From Clostridia bacterium BRH_c25 (lineage in GTDB: Bacteria; Bacillota_A; Clostridia; Lutisporales; Lutisporaceae), in the NCBI GenBank assembly GCA_001515955.1, contig LOES01000167.1:1-64000 (forward strand): 64,000 bases of DNA, in the 5' to 3' direction. The notes below the pieces were generated by a model. It was given only the letters and a program-made list of their open reading frames with translations. It did no database searches and was not told where the DNA came from. Positions 26,796 through 36,273 of this stretch are shown piece by piece; position 1 is the first letter of the stretch; every line of letters begins with the position of its first letter. The translations under genes and the position numbers were made by a program.

Positions 26796-28487
26796 TTAAT
26801 AATTTATTAAAATATAATTACTACTTTCTTCTTGCAAGCTAATGTTACCCCATCCTTGGGTACCCATTACAAGCATTTCTATTATATCACTTTGCGAATC
26901 GGGCTTGCAAAGCGACAACATCTGAGCTTTGATGCTATCAATACCATGTGTAAGCTGAGGATCTATATTAGTTGAAATAGCACCACTCCTTATATCCTCA
27001 AAATAGTTCAATAAAGGCAATAATATTGGTTGGTTTATTGTCGTTCCTAAAACCTCAATGTATAACTGTTTTTTTTCTTCTTCACCAAAGTTACAGCTAC
27101 TTGTATTCACTGTTTTTAATTTTATATCTCTATTGGGAATAGTACCATATAACAATTGAACACTTTGGTCGATACTATTACTACGTTTAAGCGTAATAGG
27201 AACCTCTCTTATATTTTTGCTTGCATAACCGGTATGTAAAATTGAAAATGCCTCCATTATAAGAGATTTATCATCATTATTTGGTGTTTTTCCATTTCTA
27301 AGCTCTAAATATCTATGAAATTTTTTTGAAAAAACACATTTTAACACTTCAAGGTTTTTCTCAACATCTGTTTGAATGTTAAACATAATATACATTCTTC
27401 GTATCGCCTGCCGCCATTCAATTGAATTTGAAGTCCAATACTGATTTTTTAGTTCAGCAACAATTTCTTGTATTTTGGGGTGCAAGATTGAATAGTCTTG
27501 CAAAATAAAAATTTCTTCATCGGAAACAAGACTCCTGTTATCATATCCGTTTTGATGCATATCAGCTATAGCCTGAATAGCCAACGCTTGCTTGTTAAGC
27601 TTTATACCCTTATAACCGAACAAAGAGTTGCAAAACAGGTGGTCAAATAAATACTTCATACTTTCAACATTTTTAACATCCTTACATTCTAACCCCGACG
27701 TAAGTGAAAAAGTAATTTGAGCTATTATTTGGCGAATGGTAAGCCTTTTGCCGTGCTCCTGCTGCCAAATAAAATGATGATGAAGAAAATCAAACACTTT
27801 GTTTTGATTTTCCAAAACTATATTTCTATTAAAGAGAATAGGACAGACGTTTTTCTTAGTACAGCCAGTGCATCTGTCAAAGCATTTATTAGAAATGAGA
27901 TTTTTTAAAAATGGTCTTACAAATGAAGAATTATCAATACTTGCGATGTTTATTGCTCTGATTCCATATTCATTGATATTTATTACCGAGTCTGTATTGA
28001 TATCAATCGCATTTATGAGCTTCATTTGTGCCTCTGAGCCCATTTCTTCTAAAAAAGTATTAAGAAGTGGTCCAGTATTGGCAACCAAAATTACATGCTT
28101 GCCGTTTTTGGATTCCTGTAAGCAACGTTTAAGCATACCCTTTCTGTCAACTGCAGAAAACTCGCTGAAATCTTTAATATAAAGGCACTCTTTTCCATTT
28201 GACAAAACTACCTCATCCCAAGGTTTCAGTTTTCCTTGCAATGCATTAAGTTCATCAAGTACTTGAATAAGTAAACTTGTCTTGCCATCCCCAGCATGTC
28301 CAGTGATGAGAATGATGTGAGGACTATGTTCTGTTAGCCATTTAGCCACAATGTTAACAATTGGTCTCTTAACCATTATATCCTGATAGAAAGGACTGCT
28401 CTGGCTTGCTTCGGCAATCGCATTTTCATTTTTTGCCCCAACATTATGAAGCGTATTTAGATACTTTATATATTCCTCATTGTACAT
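26796..28487 (-). CDS. dptF: DptF-like phosphorothioation-dependent restriction ATPase
   Basis: 563 residues from ATG 28487; an in-frame GTG at 28496 is the alternative, but GTGGGG before the ATG fits better. An N-terminal P-loop (GHAGDGKTS, residues 63-71) and a Walker B-like HVILVANTG stretch mark an AAA/STAND-type ATPase. A cysteine cluster C202, C206, C209, C215 (KCFDRCTGCTKKNVC) could bind zinc or an iron-sulfur cluster. Size, P-loop and position before G and H match DptF, the ATPase of the FGH restriction complex that acts on DNA lacking phosphorothioate. The cysteine desulfurase gene ends 15 bp upstream. Confidence 0.75.
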   Translation of the reverse strand: MYNEEYIKYLNTLHNVGAKNENAIAEASQSSPFYQDIMVKRPIVNIVAKWLTEHSPHIILITGHAGDGKTSLLIQVLDELNALQGKLKPWDEVVLSNGKECLYIKDFSEFSAVDRKGMLKRCLQESKNGKHVILVANTGPLLNTFLEEMGSEAQMKLINAIDINTDSVININEYGIRAINIASIDNSSFVRPFLKNLISNKCFDRCTGCTKKNVCPILFNRNIVLENQNKVFDFLHHHFIWQQEHGKRLTIRQIIAQITFSLTSGLECKDVKNVESMKYLFDHLFCNSLFGYKGIKLNKQALAIQAIADMHQNGYDNRSLVSDEEIFILQDYSILHPKIQEIVAELKNQYWTSNSIEWRQAIRRMYIMFNIQTDVEKNLEVLKCVFSKKFHRYLELRNGKTPNNDDKSLIMEAFSILHTGYASKNIREVPITLKRSNSIDQSVQLLYGTIPNRDIKLKTVNTSSCNFGEEEKKQLYIEVLGTTINQPILLPLLNYFEDIRSGAISTNIDPQLTHGIDSIKAQMLSLCKPDSQSDIIEMLVMGTQGWGNISLQEESSNYILINY

Positions 28488-28502
28488 TATTATCACCCCA
28501 CT

Positions 28503-29648
28503 CTAATTATTTTCAATGTAATTCAAAGCTTCCTTTAATTTTATGAAGTCATCATCATTGTTGAAATATCCCACACTGAAACGAACTGTTCCTACTGGGA
28601 AGGTACCAATAAATTTATGTGCTGATGGTGAACAGTGTAGTCCAGTTCGCACTTCTACACCTTGTTCACTCAATACTTGGCCTATATTATCGCTGCTGTA
28701 GCCTTCAAAAATACAGGATACAACACCAATGGTATCAGCTACTTCGGAAGGACTAATGATTCTGATGTTATCATACTTCTTTAAAACAGCTATTAACTTA
28801 TTGTGGTTTTCTTTTTCCTTTGCATAGATACAATTAACGCCTGTTTTCATTATCCAATTCAAAGATGCGTACAACCCCGCAATTGCCATTATATTTTGGC
28901 TACCGGCTTCATATCTTTGGGGAATTGTATCAGGCATATTTGGACTTACTGAGTCAATTCCAGTGCCGCCGAAGATAAGAGGCTTAAGCTTGAGGTCACC
29001 ATTACAAATAAATCCCGCTATGCCAAAGGTAGCATATAAGGTTTTGTGCCCTGCAAAAACCACAAAGTCATAGATAGTACTGCTTAAGTCCATATCTATA
29101 AGTCCTGCAGTCTGGCACATGTCAATTACATTAATTGCCCCATATTGCTGTGACAATGTGCAGATATCTTTTATAGGAGCCACCAAACCACACACATTAC
29201 TTGCGTGACTAATAATTACGATGTTAGGCTTGTTCTCAGCAAACTGATATTTGATTTTTTCTAAATCGTACGTTAGCTCCTTGTGGTTAACGGATAGGGT
29301 AATAATGTTCAGTTTATATAACCCCTGCAAATAATTCAGTACCCTGATAACCGCATTATGTTCAAAGGGTGAAACATAGATGTTATAGTTATTCGATATG
29401 GGAAGTCCTTGCAAAATAATGTTAATTGCTTCCGTTGCCGATGGAGTAAATACTACCTTTTTAGCAGGGCAATGAAAAAACTTCAGCATCAGATTTCGTG
29501 TATCTTGTATAAGCTTGCTTGCAGAGTTGTTCTGTCCTCGACCAGAATTAACACCTGATTCACGATAATATTTATCTACAAAGCTATACACTTCTTCGGG
29601 TTTCGGAAAAGTGGTAGCAGCGTTATTAAAATAAGCTATTTTATCCAA
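28503..29648 (-). CDS. sspA: Cysteine desulfurase (SspA/DndA-like)
   Basis: 381 residues, a class-V aminotransferase fold cysteine desulfurase. It would strip sulfur from L-cysteine using pyridoxal phosphate and pass it as a persulfide. Visible catalytic residues: H97 (SPFEHNAVIR), D176 (VIDMCQTAG), the PLP lysine K202 (AGHKTLYATFG) and the persulfide cysteine C339 (VRTGLHCSPSAH) on a loop of usual length. The N-terminus YFNNAATTFPKP is typical. It lies 3 bp after the first large ATPase and 15 bp before dptF, so it is an integral part of the phosphorothioation operon, where it should charge the PP-loop protein. Housekeeping IscS/NifS is less likely given the setting. Confidence 0.92.
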   Translation of the reverse strand: MDKIAYFNNAATTFPKPEEVYSFVDKYYRESGVNSGRGQNNSASKLIQDTRNLMLKFFHCPAKKVVFTPSATEAINIILQGLPISNNYNIYVSPFEHNAVIRVLNYLQGLYKLNIITLSVNHKELTYDLEKIKYQFAENKPNIVIISHASNVCGLVAPIKDICTLSQQYGAINVIDMCQTAGLIDMDLSSTIYDFVVFAGHKTLYATFGIAGFICNGDLKLKPLIFGGTGIDSVSPNMPDTIPQRYEAGSQNIMAIAGLYASLNWIMKTGVNCIYAKEKENHNKLIAVLKKYDNIRIISPSEVADTIGVVSCIFEGYSSDNIGQVLSEQGVEVRTGLHCSPSAHKFIGTFPVGTVRFSVGYFNNDDDFIKLKEALNYIENN

Positions 29649-29651
29649 ATG

Positions 29652-32600
29652 TTAAATCCCTCCCCCACACATTCTTTCGATAAATTCCATAAGTATTTGT
29701 CTTTTTTCTTGTTCTGAAATAGACTGTCCCATTTCTTCGAGAGCGGTAGCTATCTCATTGTAAAGAAGTTTTCCTCTGTCACTGTAAGTTGTCTTATCAA
29801 ATGACTTAACAACCTCTTTTCCATCTTTACCGATGAAACACACCTTGTAACTATTTGAGCTTGCCCTTGAATTATCAACCTGAGTAGCAGATAAATCATA
29901 TTCCAAAATGGACTTTTTAAAGTGTTCTAATTTTGATATAAATTGCGAAATCGTATCAACAGTCCAATCGTCAATTCTCAGATCAGTAACCGTCTTTGCA
30001 AGCCTTTCAATAAACGTCTTTTCATCATTACCAATACGACTCATAAGCTGTAATACCTTATGTTCTTCATTAGGGAACAAGTAGCTAAAAGTAGTCGGCT
30101 TTAATCTCTCAATAAAATCTCTAATAATGGAGGTCAGGGTGGCACTATCGGCTTGACCGGACTTAAAAATACCTTTTACATCTTTTGTTAAATGCTTAAT
30201 GAGTCCGTTTTTAGCACTATCAAAAGTAGCTTTTGAGCTTCTGATATTGTCAACGATGTTGATTGTAAATTCTTTATATCCATAAATATCAAATAACTTT
30301 CTAAACAAAAATTCTCTTGCATTGATGTCAGTTTGTTTTAAGCTTCCGATAAATTTTACCTGTGCAGGGGGTATTTTTTCTGGGGAGGTATTTTTGCCTT
30401 TATAAATGGCTTTTAATTCCTTAGCATACTTAGGTAAACTCATGTACCAGCGTGACATTGCGGAAACAACATAAGTAAATGTGTTATAATCTTTTTCCTT
30501 TGAGATAACATAGTCCGAAAACAGCCCTGCAAGACTGTCAATATACATTGACTTATCTTCGTTCCAATTCTCCATTAAAGCGGTAAAAGCCTTTGGGTTT
30601 TCGTTAATACTATTAAGGAGATCTGCCGTAATCTTAACTTCTTGGTTTCGGCTCTTAATAACAAGATATTTCTTGAAAAAATGAAGTACTACTGCAATAT
30701 AAATAGGGATAACCCCTTTTTTCATCCCATAACCAAATTCAGGCAGAGTTAATCTGTCATATAATTCTTTGAAATTCCGCCCCTCATTTGCATTAGCACC
30801 ATTGAAGAACTCTTGTATCTCACGCAAAACATTTACCATATTCACATCTTCAGGTATAAGTGCTAAAACAGGCTTAACTTGTTCGTTTGAGAGGATGCCA
30901 GTTTGTATCAATGTACTTCTCATAAACGAAACATCCTGGCCTGTTCCGGTAAGCCCTAAATTTATATTTAATTCGTTTTCAAGTAACCCAGAAATAAGCT
31001 TGCTCCTACTGTTAATTGCAACTGTCGGTAAACTATCCTTATTGATGGATTCGTTGTTGATAATAGGAGTTTTTGGATATGTTGCTGCACAAATTTCCGA
31101 AAGCTTTGCAGAGATTTGTGCCTTTCGCTTCAACAGTTTTTTTTCACCGTTCCAATAATACTCAGCTTCTCCTGTTTCTGGGCGAGTAAAGCTTAAAATA
31201 TACTTACTAATAACTTCTTCTAAATCTTCAATATAAATATCATATTCGTCAGAAAGAATCTCATCATCATTAATTTGATCTTTCAAAATCATAACAGCAT
31301 TGTACTCATAAGCTATTTTCTCTATGTCAATAAAGCGGACAGGAAGTACAAAAACTATTCTATTGTGGTTACAACTACCACTTAAAATAGTTTCTCTGAT
31401 TTGTTCGATTTCTTCGTTGCTACGAGGGATAATCGCATACACCACACCATCAGCACTTAGGTTTTCAATCTTTCTTTCCCAATCTGTAACAGAGAAAAAC
31501 TCTATACTATCAATAAAGGTGAAATCAAAATATCTTGTAATTTCCATTTCGTCATTGTAGGCAGTAGGATACATATAGCTCTCAAAAGAGGACTTATTCA
31601 GGATGTCCTTTACACTCAAAGTCTGCATGGTCTTTTCAATAACATTCTGAATCTCAGTACTAATGTCAACACCAGAACTTTCCTTGATTTTCAGATAGCC
31701 ATTGCTTCTTTTGAGATATATAATGCAATCTTTTTCAATAAGCTCGGCAAGTACATCATCAATAACTTTAACATCAGAAACACTGTCTCTAAAGGTGTCT
31801 ACGATTATGTCTTTAATTGGAGAAAGTTTTTCGAACTGCTCAATAATGTAAATGAGCGATATAGTTTTAATGATTTTATTAGCCAGTGAATCCTCATCAA
31901 GCTTTTGAAGCACCTTTGATGTAGTCTCATAAAGCTTGTGAATTTCGCTTGTGTAAGGTTCTTTCCTTAAAAGTGGCTCAAAATAATCATACACATAATC
32001 AGGGGTAAGCATGGGAAAATCACCCTTTGCATTTTCTAAAAATGCGGTTAAGGTGTACTTATTATCCGATGATAAAAATGTAAATAGTGTTCTCTCATTT
32101 TGTGCTACCTTTTCAGATAGTCTCGGCAGGATGAAAGTTGAAATCGGATGGAGCGGATAACAGCCCATTACTGCTTTTTGAGCTGCAGCATTATCATTCT
32201 TTTCAAGTATACCGTTTGCCTCAAAACGCTCAATCAAGTTTTTAAAGCGTGTTTCGTTCTGCTGACAATAATTAGCCCAATAGTCCCTATCCTTCTTTAT
32301 AACGGCAGAGATGATTTCATACATCTGAGAAAAATTGTTATGCAGATTAATATGCTTAAATCTGCCAGAAACACCTCTCCAACCGTCGACCTTATCTTTC
32401 GGGAGATTTTTATCAATGTAGTTCGCAATATCCTTATGAGATATAAGCATCAGGTGCATTTGCTTATCGCCACTACGATCGCACTTTTCTGCAAAGTCTT
32501 GTAGCAGTTTTATGTCACTGATCGTAGTATTGGCAATGCTTGACTCTAGATATTTACTGAACTCGTCATAAATAATGTATACACCGTTATAGCCTTCATC

Positions 32601-33296
32601 CTTAAGTTTATCTACGACCTTTTCATAAAGTTCCACTACATCAAAACCAACAAAGGGATTAAAAGCACTACCTGATGTGAGAGCAGGATAAAGCTTATTG
32701 AATCTTTCATACGCATTCACATCAAATTCTTTCAATGAAACAATAAAGTCATTAATCGGTACATTAAGTTCTGAAATAAACTTTTTGAATGTATCGTGGT
32801 AATGATTTTTCCAAAGAGCAATGGTGTTGACTGCCGCTTTGAAGTTGGTTTCAGGCATTAGATTTGTCAAGTTTTCGTTCTTTAAAGCAGTTTGTAATGC
32901 ACTCAAAAATGATTGTGTAATACTTGTGCTACTTCCGCTGACAATAATCGGGAGCAACTTTTTATCACTGTTTATATAGCTTGTAATGAACTCATACAGT
33001 TTCGTATTCTGTTCCTTTATTTTATTCAAAAGTATTTCAAACAAACCCATGTCTTTCTTAAAGAGAAGTGACATAAGCATGAGTACGATATGCGATTTCC
33101 CTCTGCCATATGCTCCAATCAAAATCCTTGCTCTACCCCTGTCTTGTGCACTTGTGCTGAGAATAACATCCTCAATAACATCAATAGATGACATCGTGGG
33201 TATAAAACTTTTCACTTTATTTTCATTGTGTAGGTCATAGGCAATATTGATTGAGGTTTGAAAACCTTTTTCTACCCATATTTTCTCTTCAAACAT
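29652..33296 (-). CDS. sspC: SspC-like large P-loop ATPase
   Basis: 1214 residues. Walker A is GAYGRGKSH (61-69), Walker B IIYDEFSKYLE (from 241), and YPLHPISTF lies at 380-388; all three recur in the second large ATPase of the operon. The rest is mostly helical with no membrane segment. It lies between the DUF4007 protein (29 bp upstream) and the cysteine desulfurase (3 bp downstream), the composition of SspBCD(A) phosphorothioation modules, where SspC is the ATPase assisting the nickase and sulfur insertion. Some annotation schemes would label it a BrxC- or DUF499-like ATPase from the Walker motif alone; the neighbours argue for SspC. Confidence 0.8.
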   Translation of the reverse strand: MFEEKIWVEKGFQTSINIAYDLHNENKVKSFIPTMSSIDVIEDVILSTSAQDRGRARILIGAYGRGKSHIVLMLMSLLFKKDMGLFEILLNKIKEQNTKLYEFITSYINSDKKLLPIIVSGSSTSITQSFLSALQTALKNENLTNLMPETNFKAAVNTIALWKNHYHDTFKKFISELNVPINDFIVSLKEFDVNAYERFNKLYPALTSGSAFNPFVGFDVVELYEKVVDKLKDEGYNGVYIIYDEFSKYLESSIANTTISDIKLLQDFAEKCDRSGDKQMHLMLISHKDIANYIDKNLPKDKVDGWRGVSGRFKHINLHNNFSQMYEIISAVIKKDRDYWANYCQQNETRFKNLIERFEANGILEKNDNAAAQKAVMGCYPLHPISTFILPRLSEKVAQNERTLFTFLSSDNKYTLTAFLENAKGDFPMLTPDYVYDYFEPLLRKEPYTSEIHKLYETTSKVLQKLDEDSLANKIIKTISLIYIIEQFEKLSPIKDIIVDTFRDSVSDVKVIDDVLAELIEKDCIIYLKRSNGYLKIKESSGVDISTEIQNVIEKTMQTLSVKDILNKSSFESYMYPTAYNDEMEITRYFDFTFIDSIEFFSVTDWERKIENLSADGVVYAIIPRSNEEIEQIRETILSGSCNHNRIVFVLPVRFIDIEKIAYEYNAVMILKDQINDDEILSDEYDIYIEDLEEVISKYILSFTRPETGEAEYYWNGEKKLLKRKAQISAKLSEICAATYPKTPIINNESINKDSLPTVAINSRSKLISGLLENELNINLGLTGTGQDVSFMRSTLIQTGILSNEQVKPVLALIPEDVNMVNVLREIQEFFNGANANEGRNFKELYDRLTLPEFGYGMKKGVIPIYIAVVLHFFKKYLVIKSRNQEVKITADLLNSINENPKAFTALMENWNEDKSMYIDSLAGLFSDYVISKEKDYNTFTYVVSAMSRWYMSLPKYAKELKAIYKGKNTSPEKIPPAQVKFIGSLKQTDINAREFLFRKLFDIYGYKEFTINIVDNIRSSKATFDSAKNGLIKHLTKDVKGIFKSGQADSATLTSIIRDFIERLKPTTFSYLFPNEEHKVLQLMSRIGNDEKTFIERLAKTVTDLRIDDWTVDTISQFISKLEHFKKSILEYDLSATQVDNSRASSNSYKVCFIGKDGKEVVKSFDKTTYSDRGKLLYNEIATALEEMGQSISEQEKRQILMEFIERMCGGGI

Positions 33297-33325
33297 ATTA
33301 TATCTCCAATCTTTGAGGATATGTC

Positions 33326-34204
33326 TTATTTGTTAATTGCATTGTAGTATTCTTGGACACACCCTAAAAAGTCAATTTCTCTTTCAATGGTTATAACATC
33401 AAGTCCAGCTGTCCGAACAACCTTGATGTATCCCATAAGCTCAAGTTTATTCAACAAGCTGGTCAGCGTAATAATATCCAGGTTAAGCACCTTTCCGGCA
33501 TTGCACTTATCATTTTGAATAGATGATATTTTTATTTCATTTGCTCCTTTTGCTTGATCAACAATGACCGCAAGTATAACAAGCGGATGTATGCTGTCAA
33601 TCTTAGGAACACTTTTTTTATAAGTCTTAGCTTTTTTATTTGAGATGTCCACAAGAGATAATTCACCAAGCGGACAGTCAATGTTACTCTCAGGATGTAC
33701 CTTGCCGGGATTAGATTTAATTCTTGGCACATAGGTGTTGATGATACAGTTAAAATCATCATCTAAAGAGCGCTCAGAAACCTCTGATTCGTTCAATAGT
33801 ATATAAGCATTGAGCTGCTTTACAAAATCATCTCGGTTAAACTCGCTACGGTTAAACTCATTAAAGAAGAAATACCAAGCCGTTGCGTCAGCTTCGTTAG
33901 TTGCAAGGTTATAGTGTAGAAACCACAGTGTTCCTATTTCTTCAATGTATCTGTCATTTTCATAAACGATTTCACCGAAAGGGGTAAGAGTTTGGTACTT
34001 CTTTCCCGAAGTCGGCTCAGCTGTAAGCCTAACAGCTTGCAGCCAATACCGCAGAGCCTTAACCATATTTGCACCTATGCCTAGAATATCCATAGGATTT
34101 CCGTTGTCACCCATAAAAACTGTTCTGTCACGGAGAACATTTTTTATTCCTTTATATAACCAGCCTTTTCTTATGAAAAAGGTATCATGCGCTCTAAATC
34201 TCAT
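33326..34204 (-). CDS. sspB: DUF4007 protein, SspB-like nickase
   Basis: 292 residues starting MRFRAHDTFFIRKGWLYKGI, the classic H-(D/E)-TF...R-x-GWL start of DUF4007. Later come LTPFGEIVYENDRYIEE and LWFLHYNLATNEADATAWYF, then a winged-helix-like C-terminus (LTSLLNKLELMGYIKVVRTA). SspB of the SspABCD system is, as I recall, a DUF4007 protein reported to nick DNA during single-strand phosphorothioation. It begins 2 bp after the PP-loop gene and precedes the large ATPase by 29 bp. Together with the desulfurase these four genes make a complete Ssp-type modification module. The identity of the catalytic residues is not evident to me. Confidence 0.85.
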   Translation of the reverse strand: MRFRAHDTFFIRKGWLYKGIKNVLRDRTVFMGDNGNPMDILGIGANMVKALRYWLQAVRLTAEPTSGKKYQTLTPFGEIVYENDRYIEEIGTLWFLHYNLATNEADATAWYFFFNEFNRSEFNRDDFVKQLNAYILLNESEVSERSLDDDFNCIINTYVPRIKSNPGKVHPESNIDCPLGELSLVDISNKKAKTYKKSVPKIDSIHPLVILAVIVDQAKGANEIKISSIQNDKCNAGKVLNLDIITLTSLLNKLELMGYIKVVRTAGLDVITIEREIDFLGCVQEYYNAINK

Positions 34205-34206
34205 AA

Positions 34207-35955
34207 TTACTCCTTTGTCTTAAGGTATTTATCCATCAGGCAACCGCCTTCAAGATATTTAGCAGTTACACACATCTTACAACGCTTACACTTGCTATCA
34301 CTGATGCGGTAGTCATCTCCTATAATTGAGATAGCACCAAATCTGCATAATGACTCACATTTTAAGCATTTGCGACAAGCGTTGAATTTTCTCACTTGGT
34401 AACCGACCATTCTTTGTAGATCATCATGCTTTGCAACATTCATTGTCTTAATTTTTACTGCATAATCATATCCGTCTTGTGAAAAGGGCTGAACAGATAA
34501 AATCGGCACATTGGTTTTTATATCCAAGACAATGGTTTCGTTGATGAGCTTTCGTCCAAGTTCCTTAGTAACGTTGCCAAAAGGAATTAATAAATTTAAA
34601 AATGTATCATCAACTGGGCGATTAAGTTTATACACCTTTGCATTATTCTCAGTCGTGCAATTGGTAAACTTGATTTTGACATCCTCAGCCGCAGTTATAC
34701 CGTTACCACCCTGTCTAGCCTTCCATTTTCCGCTATCAACATAGACTTCCGCATCGGGTTTGCCGATTTTTACAGCAAAGTCAATCAGAAACTCTCGCCA
34801 TTTCTTAGCCTGCTCAGGCATATAAATCCGAGACAAGAGTTGCGCTCTTTCATTGTTATTTGGGCAACACCAACAGCCCACACGGTCATAACCAAGTCTG
34901 TACGCATCGTTGAAGTCTATGCCTTCTCCCAAAATGTAGAGCCAGATATCAATATCCTTCCACAGAAAAATAGGTGAAGCCACTGTTTGGTTCTGTATTT
35001 TTATTTTATCATTAACTGTCTTAATACCATCTTTATCTATCTTAATTGCAGCCTCAACACGATTATACTTACTCCGGCTTACCGACTCGTTTTTGCGAAT
35101 ACCATAAAAAGTTAAAATGTCCCGGTCACGATAAAGACTGCTCAGTACACGGGTAATGGGTCCTGTCTTAAACATAGAACAGCACCAACGAAGCATACGA
35201 GCAGGAGGACCAATATCTTCACAAACCTCATAAAAATCTTGTTCCTTGTTTTTTGCTGTCTTAAATATCGCTTTAGGATTGTTTTCTCTAAACCTTTTAG
35301 CATATTCAATTGTCAAGGGGAATTCAAGGGTAGTATCGCCAAATATATGTACTAGGTTGGGATTACTCAGCGCTCGTACAGTTAAATCGGCAGTAACGGT
35401 TGAATCTTTACCTCCCGAAAATGAAATCACGATATTTTCACTCGGATATGCTTTGGCAGTATCCCTGATAAACTCAGTAGCTTCATCGAAGATATAATGC
35501 AGTCTTTCTGTATTGGCCTTAATAAACTTGTCTATGGTTTGATTGAAAAAGTCATAGTTATTTTGTTTTTTGTATTTTTCAAGCAGTTCTGCGATTTGAT
35601 CGGGAGAACGCTTTTTATACGCACGGATAGGAATGATCTTTGATTCACCGTCAATGTAATAACGGTTATCTGCCGCCCAAACAGTTTTGTTTATATAATC
35701 AAACGGTTTTGCAGTCAGTATTTCAATCAGCAATCGTTCTTCAGGGAATACCGGTCGCAGATCCGCGCACAAATAAGCGGTTTCTTTTTCACATAGTGGA
35801 CAAATGTTTTTATCTATTCTGCTAGCTGATTTGACAATTGGTATCTTACAATCATTGCACCAATAAATAAAGATAGGAGCATCCTGTTCTGTAGCGGCGC
35901 CACAAAGCTCGCATATATTGCTATTTGTTTCTCTATTACAACTCTTGCACCACAA
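34207..35955 (-). CDS. sspD: PP-loop sulfur-transfer protein (SspD/DndC-like) with zinc ribbons and ferredoxin domain
   Basis: 582 residues. The N-terminus holds two zinc ribbons (C3, C6, C15, C18 and C33, C36, C52, C55). The centre is a PAPS-reductase-like ATP pyrophosphatase domain with PP-loop SFSGGKDST (178-186) and cysteines at C258-C259 and C361, C363, C364 (GCWCCPNN) that could hold an iron-sulfur cluster. The C-terminus carries two ferredoxin-like clusters (C527, C530, C533, C537; C556, C559, C562, C572). It would activate the DNA backbone with ATP and insert sulfur delivered by the desulfurase. The TTG start is set by AGGGAGGTG nearby. It is the first gene of the phosphorothioation operon. 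The zinc and ferredoxin additions make it longer than the core domain of the family. Confidence 0.85.
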   Translation of the reverse strand: MWCKSCNRETNSNICELCGAATEQDAPIFIYWCNDCKIPIVKSASRIDKNICPLCEKETAYLCADLRPVFPEERLLIEILTAKPFDYINKTVWAADNRYYIDGESKIIPIRAYKKRSPDQIAELLEKYKKQNNYDFFNQTIDKFIKANTERLHYIFDEATEFIRDTAKAYPSENIVISFSGGKDSTVTADLTVRALSNPNLVHIFGDTTLEFPLTIEYAKRFRENNPKAIFKTAKNKEQDFYEVCEDIGPPARMLRWCCSMFKTGPITRVLSSLYRDRDILTFYGIRKNESVSRSKYNRVEAAIKIDKDGIKTVNDKIKIQNQTVASPIFLWKDIDIWLYILGEGIDFNDAYRLGYDRVGCWCCPNNNERAQLLSRIYMPEQAKKWREFLIDFAVKIGKPDAEVYVDSGKWKARQGGNGITAAEDVKIKFTNCTTENNAKVYKLNRPVDDTFLNLLIPFGNVTKELGRKLINETIVLDIKTNVPILSVQPFSQDGYDYAVKIKTMNVAKHDDLQRMVGYQVRKFNACRKCLKCESLCRFGAISIIGDDYRISDSKCKRCKMCVTAKYLEGGCLMDKYLKTKE

Positions 35956-36034
35956 AACTTACACCTCCCTTTACTACATCATAACATTTTTTATGTCCCA
36001 AAAACCGGACTGTGCTTTTATATTTAAAAAAAGA

Positions 36035-36244
36035 TTATTTTGATCTATAAAATTCAAGTAAATCTCCTACACTACATTCAAACAACGTGCATAATTTGCT
36101 CAGTGTTTCATAATCAATACGCTGCATTTTATCGTGATAAAGATTAGAAATTGTTGCTCTTGAAAGCCCTGTTTTCTCATAAACATCTTGTATGTTATAA
36201 CGATTTTGTCCCATTAGTGTTGACAACTTACAGCGAATAGCCAT
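36035..36244 (-). CDS. Cro/CI-type helix-turn-helix regulator
   Basis: 69 residues, almost entirely a helix-turn-helix domain (NIQDVYEKTGLSRATISNLY, then YETLSKLCTLFECSVGDLL), as in small YozG-like regulators. It precedes the PP-loop gene by 79 bp on the same strand. Its own promoter region carries a palindrome over the -35 (36294-36309). It is the most obvious candidate to control the phosphorothioation operon, although the gap contains AT-rich sequence that could hold a second promoter. Confidence 0.85.
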   Translation of the reverse strand: MAIRCKLSTLMGQNRYNIQDVYEKTGLSRATISNLYHDKMQRIDYETLSKLCTLFECSVGDLLEFYRSK

Positions 36245-36273
36245 TCCAGCGCCTCCCTGTTATATTAATATTC

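Noticed and set aside
14961..33296. BREX system, from the BrxC-like Walker motifs of the two large ATPases
   Set aside because: No PglZ phosphatase, PglX methylase, BrxL or BrxA is present; desulfurase, PP-loop and Dpt genes point to phosphorothioation.
28503..35955. Search for DndD, DndE and DndB within the modification module
   Set aside because: No SMC-like ATPase, no small DndE-like frame and no DndB-like frame exists between the genes; gaps are 29 bp or less.
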